This document shows, piece after piece, positions 37,530-45,628 of a stretch of 45,628 nucleotides of DNA. This DNA comes from Neisseriaceae bacterium (GTDB lineage Bacteria > Pseudomonadota > Gammaproteobacteria > Burkholderiales > Chromobacteriaceae). The position numbers were made by a program, and so were the translations under genes. The stretch spans positions 136,451 through 182,078 of the forward strand of contig JAIYAC010000020.1 of assembly GCA_027489245.1 (NCBI GenBank), in the 5' to 3' direction. Within the stretch, counting starts at the first letter, position 1. Every line of letters begins with the position of its first letter. The notes beneath the pieces are model-generated. The model was given only the letters and a program-made list of their open reading frames with translations, made no database searches and had not been told where the DNA came from.

Positions 37530-39008
37530 ATGTATCTAGGAATTGATCTTGGCACGTCAGAAGTCAAAGTCGTGCTGCTGGATGGGCAAGGCAACCTGAC
37601 GGCCGTGGCTGGCGAGGCACTGAGCGTGTCGCGGCCACAGCCGGGCTGGTCCGAGCAAGACCCGCAAGCCTGGTGGGATGCGACCGGCACCGCCATTGCC
37701 CGCTTGCGCAGCCAGGCACCGGCAGCCTTTGCCACCATCCGCGCCATTGGCTTGTCCGGCCAGATGCACGGTGCCGTACTGCTGGATGCAGAAGACCGCG
37801 TACTGCGGCCGGCTATCCTGTGGAACGACTTGCGGAGCGTGGCAGAGTGCGAAGCGCTGACCCGCGCCGCACCATCGCTGCATCAGGTAGCCGGCAACCT
37901 GGCCATGCCCGGTTTTACTGCGCCCAAGCTGTTATGGGTCGCCCGCCACGAGCCCGCCATTTTTGCCGCCACCCGCTGCGTACTGCTGCCCAAAGACTAC
38001 CTGCGCCTGCGCCTGACCGGGGACAAGGTCGGCGACACGTCGGATGCCTCAGGCACCCTGTGGCTGGATGTGGCCGCGCGGGACTGGTCGGACACCTTGC
38101 TGGCTGCTTGCGGCCTGAATCGTAGCCACATGCCACGGCTGGTAGAAGGCCCGCAGGCTACTGGCACATTGCTGCCGGCACTGGCCGCCGAGTGGGGGCT
38201 GTCGCCGGATGTCATCGTGGCCGGCGGTGCCGGTGATGGCGCTGCCAGTGCCATCGGTATCGGTGCGGTCGCCCCAGGCGACGGCTTCTTGTCGCTGGGC
38301 ACGTCCGGTGTGATGTTCGTGGTAGACGACCACTTCCGCCCCAACCCCGACTCGGCGCTGCACACTTTCTGCCATGCCTTGCCTGGGCGCTGGAATCAGA
38401 TGAGCGTCATGTTGGCCGCAGCCAGCTGCTTGCGCTGGTTTTGCCGCCTCACCAGCGTGGACGAAGCCAGCCTGCTACAAGAAATCGCCGCACTGGATAG
38501 CCAGGCGCTGGCGAGTGCGCCGCTGTTTCTGCCTTATCTGTCCGGCGAGCGGACCCCTCACAACGACCCGTTCGCGCCCGGCGTGTTCTGGGGCCTCACC
38601 CAGGCGCATGACCGCGCCGCACTGGGTTATGCCGTGCTGGAGGGCGTGAGCTTTGGCATGGTAGACGGGCTGGATGCACTACGTGCCGCCGGCAGCCAGG
38701 TCAGCAAGCTGTCGCTAGTTGGTGGTGGGGCCCGCAGCCCGTACTGGGCACAGCTACTGGCCGATGCACTGAGCCTGGAGATCGTGACGCATGTCGGCAG
38801 CGAGTCTGGCGGAGCCCTGGGCGCGGCCAGATTGGGCTGGCTGGCTGATGGTGGCGAGCTGGCCACCGTGTGTACCCGCCCGCCGGTCAAGGCGGTGTAT
38901 CAGCCGGATACCAGCCGCCATGCAGCCCTGCAACCCCGCCTGCAACGCTTCCGCGATATCTATCGTCACCGCCCGCCGGCCTTAACCCTTACCGGGCAGC
39001 AGCCATGA
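37530..39008 (+). CDS. xylB: Xylulokinase
   Basis: 492-aa FGGY-family kinase: MYLGIDLGTSEVKVVLLDGQG at the start, GLSGQMHGAVLLD, FLSLGTSGVMFVV and VGGGARSPYWAQLLAD. Gln-Met-His and the catalytic Asp region (AGGAGDGAASAIG) are those of xylulokinases. It makes D-xylulose 5-phosphate from the product of the polyol dehydrogenase and corresponds to MtlY in Pseudomonas. GGAGGAAGG precedes the ATG. Feeds the pentose phosphate pathway. Confidence 0.92.
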   Translation: MYLGIDLGTSEVKVVLLDGQGNLTAVAGEALSVSRPQPGWSEQDPQAWWDATGTAIARLRSQAPAAFATIRAIGLSGQMHGAVLLDAEDRVLRPAILWNDLRSVAECEALTRAAPSLHQVAGNLAMPGFTAPKLLWVARHEPAIFAATRCVLLPKDYLRLRLTGDKVGDTSDASGTLWLDVAARDWSDTLLAACGLNRSHMPRLVEGPQATGTLLPALAAEWGLSPDVIVAGGAGDGAASAIGIGAVAPGDGFLSLGTSGVMFVVDDHFRPNPDSALHTFCHALPGRWNQMSVMLAAASCLRWFCRLTSVDEASLLQEIAALDSQALASAPLFLPYLSGERTPHNDPFAPGVFWGLTQAHDRAALGYAVLEGVSFGMVDGLDALRAAGSQVSKLSLVGGGARSPYWAQLLADALSLEIVTHVGSESGGALGAARLGWLADGGELATVCTRPPVKAVYQPDTSRHAALQPRLQRFRDIYRHRPPALTLTGQQP

Positions 39009-39042
39009 GCCTGCTGTCTGGTTCTAGCCAGGAGGCTGCCAT

Positions 39043-39978
39043 ATGTTCCTGATCTGTGGCGAAGCACTATTCGATGTATTCCTGCAAAACGGTCAGTCCA
39101 GCTGGCCTGCGCTGGACTATCGCGCCATCCCCGGTGGTTCACCATTCAATGTAGCCATCGGCGTAGCCAGGCTTGGCCAGCCGTCGGCGCTACTAGGTGC
39201 CGTATCCACCGACTTTCTGGGCCAACAGCTGCAGGCCGTCCTGCAGCAGGAAAACGTGGCTACCCGCTACCTGCTGCAACGGGCGTTACCCACCACGCTG
39301 GCACTGGTCAGCCTGGATGCGAGCGGCCATCCGCAGTACGCTTTTTATGGCGACAAAGCACCGGAAGCCAGCCTGACTGCCGCCGAGCTGCCAACGCTGG
39401 ATCACCAGATTGCCGGCATCCACTTTGGCTCCTACGCCTTGGTGCGCTCGCCGACGGCAGAAGCTCTCGGCGCGCTACTGCAACGTGAAAGTGGCCATCG
39501 CCTGTGCACGCTGGACCCGAATATCCGTCTGAACGTGGAGCCCGACCTGGCCCGCTGGCGCGAGGTCATCGAGCAGCATGCCAATCTGGTCGACCTGATC
39601 AAGGTCAGCGACGAAGACCTGCAGCTGCTGTACCCGGATACGGACCCGGCCATGACCGCGCAGCGCTGGCTGAGCGGGCGCTGTCAGCTGGTACTGATGA
39701 CGCGTGGCGGCGACGGTGTCAGCGTATTCAGCCGTCAACATGGTGAGTGGCAACACGCGGCGGCCAGCGTAAGCGTGGTCGATACCGTTGGTGCAGGTGA
39801 CACCTTCCAGGCTGCGTTGTTGTGCTATCTGGCCGAGCATGGCCTGGCCTCGCCACAAGGCGTGGCCAGCCTGGCCCGTGCACAGATCGAGGCCATGGTG
39901 CAGTTTGCTACCCGCGCAGCGGCACTGACCTGCTCGCGGCGCGGGCCGGACCTGCCGCGCCGCCACGAGCTAGGCTAA
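39043..39978 (+). CDS. mtlZ: Fructokinase, PfkB family
   Basis: 311-aa ribokinase/PfkB sugar kinase: LICGEALFDVFLQN, IPGGSPFNVAIGVARLG and the second signature DTVGAGDTFQAALL with the catalytic Asp. Opening and motifs match fructokinases; MtlZ is the last gene of the Pseudomonas mannitol operon. It would phosphorylate fructose released from sorbitol or mannitol. CAGGAGG precedes the ATG. The operon ends with the terminator at 40047. Confidence 0.9.
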   Translation: MFLICGEALFDVFLQNGQSSWPALDYRAIPGGSPFNVAIGVARLGQPSALLGAVSTDFLGQQLQAVLQQENVATRYLLQRALPTTLALVSLDASGHPQYAFYGDKAPEASLTAAELPTLDHQIAGIHFGSYALVRSPTAEALGALLQRESGHRLCTLDPNIRLNVEPDLARWREVIEQHANLVDLIKVSDEDLQLLYPDTDPAMTAQRWLSGRCQLVLMTRGGDGVSVFSRQHGEWQHAAASVSVVDTVGAGDTFQAALLCYLAEHGLASPQGVASLARAQIEAMVQFATRAAALTCSRRGPDLPRRHELG

Positions 39979-40009
39979 GCCTGGCCAGACCCGGCGGCCA
40001 GGCTGGCCG

Positions 40010-40020
40010 GGTTGGCCGCA
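40010..40020 (-). repeat. Intergenic copy of the 11-mer, reverse orientation
   Basis: GGTTGGCCGCA between the fructokinase stop and the operon terminator. Confidence 0.85.
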
Positions 40021-40046
40021 ACGCATGCGCTAGCGACAGCGGCAAC

Positions 40047-40078
40047 AAAAAGCCCTTCCGCTAGCGGAAGGGCTTTTT
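40047..40078. terminator. Bidirectional terminator of polyol operon and binding protein gene
   Basis: AAAAAGCCCTTCCGC and its perfect complement form 15-bp arms around TA between convergent genes. Confidence 0.93.
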
Positions 40079-40112
40079 CCCACCTGCACCCTCTCGGGTG
40101 CGCAGGCCAGGC

Positions 40113-41342
40113 TTATTGAGCTGCGGAAGCCGCAGCGGCAGCAGGTGCGCCGCCACCAATGGTTTCCATCACTTTCCACTCGCCGCCTTCAACCTTGTAC
40201 ACGGTGATGCCGCCGTCTTTCAGGTCGCCTTTGTCATCGTAAGACCAGCTGGACGAAGTCACACCGGCGTAGTTGATCTTGGCCAGTACCGGCAGGTATT
40301 TTGCCGGCTCGGCGGAGTTCGCCTCTTTCATGGCAGCGATCAGTACGCGGGTAGCGTCATAGCCGTACGGGGAGTAGGTAGCCACGTCCATGTTGAAACG
40401 TGCCTTGTAGCGGGTCGCGTAGTCCGGGCCCTTCGGCATTTTTTCCAGCGGCAGGCCTGCCAGCGAGGCGATGGTGCCGTCGGCTTCTTTGCCAGCCAGT
40501 TTCAGGAAGGTCGGGGTCTTGGTCATTTCGCCGGAGATCAGCGGGGCTTTCAGGCCCAGGCGCTTCATCTGCTTGGCCATCGGGGCGGACTGGGCGTCGG
40601 CACCACCGTAGAACACCACGTCAGGCGCAGCGCCTTTGATGGTGGTCAGAATGGCAGCAAAGTCGGTGGCTTTGTCGTTAGTGAATTCGCGTTTTACCAC
40701 GGCGCCGCCAGCGGCTTTCACGGCTTTTTCGAACTCGTCTGCCAGGCCTTGGCCGTAGGCAGTGCGGTCATCCACGATCACCACTTTCTTGGCGCCCAGT
40801 TTCTCTACCACGAACTTGCCCATTACCGAACCTTGCTGGGTGTCGGAGGTCATGGAGCGGAAGGTGGTTTTGTAACCTTGCTGGGTAAAGGTCGGGGCAG
40901 TGGCCATGGCTACTTGCGGCAGGCCGGCGTCGGAGTAGATCTTGGAAGCCGGGATGGAGGTACCGGAGTTGAAGTGGCCAACAATACCGTTCACTTTGTT
41001 GTCCACAAACTTCTGTGCCAGCTGGGTAGCGGTTTTCGGGTCGGCCTGGTCGTCTTCTGCCACCAGTTCAAACGAAACCGGCTTGCCGTCGATGGTCGGT
41101 TTTTCGGCGTTGGCATCTTCGATGGCCAGGGTCACGCCGTTTTTGTACTCTTCACCGTAGTGAGCCTGCGGGCCGGTCAGCGGGGCAGCAAAGCCGATCT
41201 TGATGACTTCTGCGCCAGCCGGGGCGGCCGCGGCAGTGCTGGAGGCATCGGCTGCCGGGGCTTCTTCTTTTTTGCTGCAGCCGGCAAAAGCCAGGGCAGC
41301 GGCAACAGCTACAGTGATGCTGGTAAGTTTGGTCAGTTGCAT
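40113..41342 (-). CDS. Branched-chain amino acid ABC transporter binding lipoprotein
   Basis: 409-aa LivJ/LivK-type periplasmic binding protein. The signal peptide ends in the lipobox LAFAGC with Cys22, so it is a lipoprotein, which is unusual for the E. coli proteins but common in Neisseriales. Then an Ala-rich linker and the domain VIKIGFAAPLTGPQAHYGEEYKNG, HFNSGTSIPASKIY and DDRTAYGQGLADEF. The C-terminus has an Ala-rich tail. No permease or ATPase genes are adjacent. The start at 41342 follows AAGAGAG. Amino acid specificity is inferred from the family only. Confidence 0.9.
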   Translation of the reverse strand: MQLTKLTSITVAVAAALAFAGCSKKEEAPAADASSTAAAAPAGAEVIKIGFAAPLTGPQAHYGEEYKNGVTLAIEDANAEKPTIDGKPVSFELVAEDDQADPKTATQLAQKFVDNKVNGIVGHFNSGTSIPASKIYSDAGLPQVAMATAPTFTQQGYKTTFRSMTSDTQQGSVMGKFVVEKLGAKKVVIVDDRTAYGQGLADEFEKAVKAAGGAVVKREFTNDKATDFAAILTTIKGAAPDVVFYGGADAQSAPMAKQMKRLGLKAPLISGEMTKTPTFLKLAGKEADGTIASLAGLPLEKMPKGPDYATRYKARFNMDVATYSPYGYDATRVLIAAMKEANSAEPAKYLPVLAKINYAGVTSSSWSYDDKGDLKDGGITVYKVEGGEWKVMETIGGGAPAAAAASAAQ

Positions 41343-41456
41343 TTTGTCTCTCTTCTTTATCTCGGGGTTGCTCTTGCCATCTTTGACACCGTCTGGCCGA
41401 CGGTAAAACACGGTGGCGGCATTATTTCAATGCCGCCACACCTTTAGCAAGCCTGA

Positions 41457-44400
41457 TCAGTCACCAATGCTCATCAGGCTGGCATTACCGCCTGCCGCTG
41501 TGGTATTGACGCTAAGCGCGCGCTCTACTACCAGACGGTGCAGGTTATAACCGCCGCGCTCTACCAGCAGCAGCGGAATCAGCGCACCGTCGCGACGCGC
41601 CAGTGTCTGGCGCAGGACTTCGGCGTCCGGGCCGGCGTACAGCACGGCAGCCACGTCGGCGTTATAGATCTGCGCCACCACCTTCACGGCACCACGCAAC
41701 ACACCGGCGACTTTCTGCGCGTGCACGCTGTCGGCCAGCTGTACATCGTTACCGGCAGCAAAGGCTGCCACCAGCTGCATCAGCAGGGCTTCCATACTGT
41801 CGGCAGCGCAGCCTACCACGCCGCGTGGGGCAAAGCGCAGGGTATTGTTTTCGCCGGTTGGGCCTGGCAGTACCAGGGCATGGTTCAGCGGGCTGTCGCT
41901 ACGTGCCTGGGCAATCAGCGCTTGCAGGTGCTGGCGCGCGCCGTCGTCCAGGCCAAGCTGCGGCAAGGCAGCCTGCAGGGCATCCAGTTTGACCAGGGCT
42001 TGCGGGCTGTGGCTCTGGCCCAGCTGCGCATCCCAGTGGCCACGGGTCAGGCGGTACAGGTAGAACGGACCGCCGGCTTTGGGGCCGGTACCGGATTTGC
42101 CTTCGCCACCAAACGGCTGCACACCCACCACGGCACCGACAATATTGCGGTTTACGTAGACGTTACCCGCCTTGATGTTGCCGGTAATGCGCTCGATGGT
42201 TTCATCGATACGGCTATGTACGCCGTGGGTCAGGCCGTAGCCGGTGCTGTTGATTTCGGCAATGACTTTGTCGATATCGCCACCGTGGAAACGGATTACG
42301 TGCAGTACGGGGCCGAAAACTTCGCGCTGCAGCAGGCCGATATGGTCGATCTCGAATAGCGTCGGTGCCACATAGGTGCCGTTGGCGCATTCGGCGGTCA
42401 GCTTGGCCTGGTAGATGCTACGGGCTTTGTCTTTCAGGCCGTCGATATGGCGCAGCAGGCCTTGCTGGGCTTCGGCGTCGATCACCGGGCCGATGTCGGT
42501 GTTGAAGCGCGCCGGGTTGCCCACACGCAGCTCGTCCATGGCGCCCTTGATCATGTTCACCACCTTGTCGGCGATGTCGTGCTGCAGGTACAGCACGCGC
42601 AGGGCCGAGCAGCGCTGGCCAGCACTATCAAAAGCCGAGCTCAGTACGTCGGTGACCACTTGCTCCGGCAGCGCGGAGCTATCCACGATCATGGCGTTCT
42701 GGCCACCGGTTTCGGCTACCAGCGGTACTTCTTCGCCACGGGTAGACAGCGCACGGTTGATGATTTGTGCCACTTCGGTGGAGCCGGTAAAGATCACGCC
42801 CTTGATGCGCGCATCAGTCGTCAGCGCCGCACCCACGACCTCGCCACGGCCCGGCAGGAACTGCAGCACATCGCGCGGCACGCCGGCTTCGTGCAGCAGG
42901 CGCACAGCGTAGGCGGCAATCAGCGCAGTTTGTTCGGCCGGCTTGGCCAGTACCACGTTACCAGCAGCCAGCGAAGCGACCACTTCGCCAATAAAGATGG
43001 CCAGCGGGAAGTTCCACGGGCTGATGCACACCACCGGGCCCAGTGCCGGGTGGCGGCTGTTGTCGAACTCCTCGCGCACCTGGGCGGCGTAGTAGCGGCA
43101 GAAATCTACCGCTTCGCGCACTTCGGCAATGGCATTGTTCAGGGTCTTGCCGGCTTCGCGCACGGCCAGGCCCATCAGCGCCGGCATATTGGCTTCCATC
43201 AGGTCTGCCATGCGGTCCAGCGCTTCGGCACGTTTGGCCGGGGCGGTAGCCGCCCATACCGGGGCGGCGCGCACAGCCGCCTGCAGCGCCAGCTCTACGT
43301 CCTCACGTGTGGCTTCCTGCACCTGGCCTACTACGTCCTGATGGTTGGCCGGATTCAGTACGGCTTGCGGGCTTGTACCATTCGGCTCGGCGTCGCCCAG
43401 CAGCGGTGCGGCCAACCACGCTTGCTGTTCGCTGGCCACCAGCGCCTGCTGCAGCTTTTGCAGTACGTGCTCGTTGGCCAGGTCCATCCCGGCAGAGTTT
43501 TTGCGGCCGGCACCGTACAGCGCTACCGGCAAGACGATCTTGTTGTGTGGCAGGCCGCCGAAGCGTGCCGCTTCGGCCACCGGGTCTTCTACCAGCTCAT
43601 CAATGGATACGTTCTCGTCCACGATGCGGTTCACGAAAGAACTGTTGGCACCGTTTTCCAGCAGGCGGCGTACCAGGTAGGCCAGCAGGGTTTCATGCGA
43701 GCCCACCGGCGCGTAGATGCGGCACGGCTTGTCCAGTTTGCCCTTGCCCACGACCTGGTCGTACAGCGTCTCGCCCATGCCGTGCAGGCACTGGAATTCG
43801 TAGTCCTTGCCCTCGGCCAGGTGATACACGGCAGACAGGGTGTAGGCGTTGTGGCTAGCAAATTGTGGGTAAATGGCGTCTTGTGCGGCCAACAGTTTCT
43901 TGGCGCAGGCCAGGTAGGACACATCGGTGTACACCTTGCGGGTGTACACGGGGTAGCCGTCCAGGCCGTCTACCTGGGCGCGTTTGATCTCGGCATCCCA
44001 GTAGGCGCCCTTCACCAGACGCACCATAAAGCGGTGGCCAGTGCGGCGAGCCAGGTCAATCAGGAAATCGATCACGTACGGGCAGCGCTTCTGGTAAGCC
44101 TGTACCACGATACCGATACCTTCAAAGCCGTTCAGGTCCGGGTCGTTGGCCAGCGCCTCCACCAGATCCATCGAAATTTCCAGGCGGTCGGCTTCTTCGG
44201 CATCGATATTCAGGCCGATATTGTATTGCTTGGCCAGCAGGAACAGGCCTTTCAGGCGCGGCAGCAGCTCGGCCATCATGCGCTCGTGCTTCATGCGGGC
44301 ATAGCGCGGGTGGATGGCTGACAGTTTTACCGAGATACCCGGGCCGTTATAGATACCGCGGCCATTGGACTCTTTGCCAATGGCGTGGATCGCCACTTCG

Positions 44401-45068
44401 TAGTCACGCAGGTAACGCTGCGCGTCGTCTTCGGTCATCGCCGCTTCGCCCAGCATGTCGTAGCTGAAACGGTAGCCGCGTGCTTCGCGCTCGCGGCCAT
44501 TGGCCAGCGCTTCTTCGATGGTTTCACCCGTTACAAACTGTTTGCCCAGCATGCGCATGGCTAGGTCCACACCCTTGCGGATCAGCGGCTCGCCACCTTT
44601 GGCAATGATGCGGGTCAGCGCAGAAGACAAGCCCTGCTCGCTATGCGACGACACCAGTTTGCCCGTGACCAGCAGGCCCCAGGCGGCAGCGTTAACGAAC
44701 AGCGACGCACTATTACCCAGGTGCGAAGCCCAGTCGCCACCAGAAATCTTGTCGCGAATCAGCTTGTCGGCGGTCAGGCGATCCGGAATGCGCAGCAGCG
44801 CCTCGGCCAGACACATCAGCGCAATACCTTCCTGGCTGGACAGAGTGAACTCGTGCATCAGCGCATCCACACCACTGGACTTGGTACGCTCTTTGCGCAC
44901 CTGCGCCACCAGCTTGGCAGCCAGCGCCTTGATGCTGCTGACCTGCGTATCAGGCATGGCGGCCTGCTCCATCATCAACGCTACGCAGTCACGCTCATCG
45001 CGACGATAAGCAGCGGTAATGGCATCCCGAAGCGCAGTCTGGCTGCGTGCAAACTCTACAAATTGCAT
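41457..45068 (-). CDS. putA: Bifunctional proline dehydrogenase / glutamate-semialdehyde dehydrogenase
   Basis: 1203-aa PutA that oxidises proline to glutamate. The FAD-bound proline dehydrogenase barrel spans about residues 160-460 (GISVKLSAIHPRYAR, RLVKGAYWDAEIKRAQ), and the aldehyde dehydrogenase about 530-1000, with nucleophile Cys820 in AGQRCSALR and the base in ETGGQNAMI. About 190 extra C-terminal residues form the extension of type B PutA. There is no N-terminal ribbon-helix-helix, so this protein should not repress its own gene, unlike E. coli PutA. Start supported by upstream AAAGAT. Confidence 0.95.
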   Translation of the reverse strand: MQFVEFARSQTALRDAITAAYRRDERDCVALMMEQAAMPDTQVSSIKALAAKLVAQVRKERTKSSGVDALMHEFTLSSQEGIALMCLAEALLRIPDRLTADKLIRDKISGGDWASHLGNSASLFVNAAAWGLLVTGKLVSSHSEQGLSSALTRIIAKGGEPLIRKGVDLAMRMLGKQFVTGETIEEALANGREREARGYRFSYDMLGEAAMTEDDAQRYLRDYEVAIHAIGKESNGRGIYNGPGISVKLSAIHPRYARMKHERMMAELLPRLKGLFLLAKQYNIGLNIDAEEADRLEISMDLVEALANDPDLNGFEGIGIVVQAYQKRCPYVIDFLIDLARRTGHRFMVRLVKGAYWDAEIKRAQVDGLDGYPVYTRKVYTDVSYLACAKKLLAAQDAIYPQFASHNAYTLSAVYHLAEGKDYEFQCLHGMGETLYDQVVGKGKLDKPCRIYAPVGSHETLLAYLVRRLLENGANSSFVNRIVDENVSIDELVEDPVAEAARFGGLPHNKIVLPVALYGAGRKNSAGMDLANEHVLQKLQQALVASEQQAWLAAPLLGDAEPNGTSPQAVLNPANHQDVVGQVQEATREDVELALQAAVRAAPVWAATAPAKRAEALDRMADLMEANMPALMGLAVREAGKTLNNAIAEVREAVDFCRYYAAQVREEFDNSRHPALGPVVCISPWNFPLAIFIGEVVASLAAGNVVLAKPAEQTALIAAYAVRLLHEAGVPRDVLQFLPGRGEVVGAALTTDARIKGVIFTGSTEVAQIINRALSTRGEEVPLVAETGGQNAMIVDSSALPEQVVTDVLSSAFDSAGQRCSALRVLYLQHDIADKVVNMIKGAMDELRVGNPARFNTDIGPVIDAEAQQGLLRHIDGLKDKARSIYQAKLTAECANGTYVAPTLFEIDHIGLLQREVFGPVLHVIRFHGGDIDKVIAEINSTGYGLTHGVHSRIDETIERITGNIKAGNVYVNRNIVGAVVGVQPFGGEGKSGTGPKAGGPFYLYRLTRGHWDAQLGQSHSPQALVKLDALQAALPQLGLDDGARQHLQALIAQARSDSPLNHALVLPGPTGENNTLRFAPRGVVGCAADSMEALLMQLVAAFAAGNDVQLADSVHAQKVAGVLRGAVKVVAQIYNADVAAVLYAGPDAEVLRQTLARRDGALIPLLLVERGGYNLHRLVVERALSVNTTAAGGNASLMSIGD

Positions 45069-45091
45069 GAGTATCTTTCCAAAATCCAGCA

Positions 45092-45132
45092 GATAAGGTT
45101 ATCTGACTATTGTATACAAAATATCGGATAAC
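45092..45132. promoter_or_regulatory. GATAA-type repeats in the putA promoter region
   Basis: GTTATC at 45098-45103 and GATAAC at 45127-45132 are inverted, and GATAA at 45092 with TTATC forms a tighter half-palindrome. A TATACA/TATACAA element lies between. They sit 24-64 bases upstream of putA and may bind a separate regulator. Confidence 0.45.
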
Positions 45133-45306
45133 AGTAGCCTAAGGCAGAGGATCGCAATAAAAAGCCGAGGGCGTGCAATGAATATGCAACAGTGCAAATA
45201 ACAGCTTAGACAAGCGGAGACTTTTGGCGAGAATCACAGCAGAAAGCGTGCCTAGCGGCAGGATGCCACACGGAAAAGCGCCAACGGCGCCTAGGCGAGC
45301 TGCCAA

Positions 45307-45317
45307 GGTTGGCCGCA
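45307..45317 (-). repeat. Intergenic copy of the 11-mer, reverse orientation
   Basis: GGTTGGCCGCA flanked by AA on the left, in the spacer downstream of the rRNA operon. Confidence 0.85.
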
Positions 45318-45459
45318 GGTAACGCCAGCAATGCTAGGGTGGACGTCGGATGTAGCACGGGAAGCAACGAGGGGGCCACAGGGGCTGGCGGGGATAGATC
45401 AAGAAGCAGGCAGTTTGGCCGCAGCAGCGTTTGTCGACTGCGCCACGCACCAACAACTC

Positions 45460-45482
45460 AGCCCGCTTCCGCGGGCTTTTCT
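45460..45482 (+). terminator. Hairpin with T-tract, plus strand
   Basis: AGCCCGC and GCGGGCT pair around TTCC and run into TTTTCTC; oriented against rRNA transcription, so it could stop transcripts coming from the putA promoter side. Confidence 0.5.
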
Positions 45483-45509
45483 CATCAAACGGCGTGGCTT
45501 TCTTCGCCG

Positions 45510-45545
45510 CAAAGCACAAAGCCCAGCTCGTATGAGCTGGGCTTC
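45510..45545 (-). terminator. Terminator of the rRNA operon
   Basis: AAGCCCAGCTC and GAGCTGGGCTT are perfect 11-bp arms around 4 nt, about 10 bases past the 5S gene, followed on the minus strand by TTTGTGCTTTG. Confidence 0.82.
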
Positions 45546-45552
45546 GGTATCG

Positions 45553-45628
45553 GGCGTCTGGCGGTGTCCTACTTTCACACAGGTATCTGCACTATCATCG
45601 GCGCTGAGGCGTTTCACGGTCCTGTTCG
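45553..45628 (-). rRNA. rrf: 5S ribosomal RNA, 3' part (cut by window edge)
   Basis: Read on the minus strand, the sequence has GTGAAACGCC, AGCGCCGATG and AAAGTAGGACACCGCCAG, the standard 3' half of 5S rRNA. The 5' part and the rest of the operon lie beyond the window. The exact 3' end is approximate to a few bases. Confidence 0.92.

Larger units (their letters stand above)
45133..45509. other. Gene-free spacer between putA and rRNA operon end
   Basis: No convincing gene is seen; short minus-strand frames here lack ribosome sites and known motifs. It holds a perfect repeat word (45307-45317), a one-mismatch word near 45413, and a hairpin at 45460. Confidence 0.6.

Noticed and set aside
42447..44321. 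624-codon open frame antisense to putA
   Set aside because: Shadow of a conserved gene with clear motifs on the other strand; no ribosome site or recognisable domain.
45334..45617. Short minus-strand frames near the 5S gene
   Set aside because: They overlap the rRNA terminator and 5S rRNA and have no ribosome site.

Overview
The window looks like ordinary chromosome from a G+C-rich betaproteobacterium, most likely order Neisseriales, family Chromobacteriaceae (Vogesella/Chromobacterium-like). This is an inference from gene content: a short Neisseria-type ProQ protein, a type IV minor pilin cluster, a uvrA / YajR-like transporter / ssb neighbourhood, and a type B PutA. I see no phage, insertion sequence, integron or CRISPR array. 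Both ends cut a gene: cysK at the left and a 5S rRNA at the right.

Layout. 1-1990 (minus): cysK (partial), a macrodomain protein and a ProQ/FinO RNA chaperone. 2134-4856 (minus): five overlapping or closely spaced minor pilin genes in the order fimT-pilV-pilW-pilX-pilE. 5110-7322: a MocR-type regulator divergent from a LysE exporter, with a perfect inverted repeat between them. 7441-11079: gltX, a periplasmic solute-binding protein, tRNA-Pro(CGG) and rdgC. 11225-12061: a tail-anchored protein of unknown function. 12121-17476: a rhodanese divergent from an RND efflux pair, a DUF2892 membrane protein and a second rhodanese, probably a sulfur-stress module. 17667-18862 (minus): a second LysE exporter and a VOC protein. 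19042-23976: uvrA (minus), then a YajR-like MFS transporter and ssb. 24061-28837: a LysR regulator divergent from an amine-oxidation operon (FAD oxidoreductase, cupin, aldehyde dehydrogenase, small membrane protein). 28950-39978: a SorC regulator divergent from a complete polyol operon (sorbitol dehydrogenase, ABC transporter, HAD phosphatase, polyol dehydrogenase, xylulokinase, fructokinase). 40113-45068 (minus): a branched-chain amino acid binding lipoprotein and putA. 45069-45628: a gene-free spacer with hairpins, then the 3' end of a 5S rRNA gene.

The most unusual signal is a short word spread across the whole window. GCGGCCAAC (or its complement GTTGGCCGC) occurs 44 times by my hand count, about once per kilobase, and 17 copies extend to the perfect 11-mer TGCGGCCAACC. 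A rough base-composition estimate predicts fewer than one 11-mer. Copies lie on both strands, inside genes in several reading frames, and are over-represented just after gene ends. Two pairs are inverted, one forming a terminator. This is how DNA uptake sequences behave in Neisseria and Pasteurellaceae, but the word is unlike the Neisseriaceae uptake words. Type IV pilin genes lie in the same window. I propose it as a candidate, apparently undescribed, DNA uptake-type genome signature; function is not shown by sequence alone.
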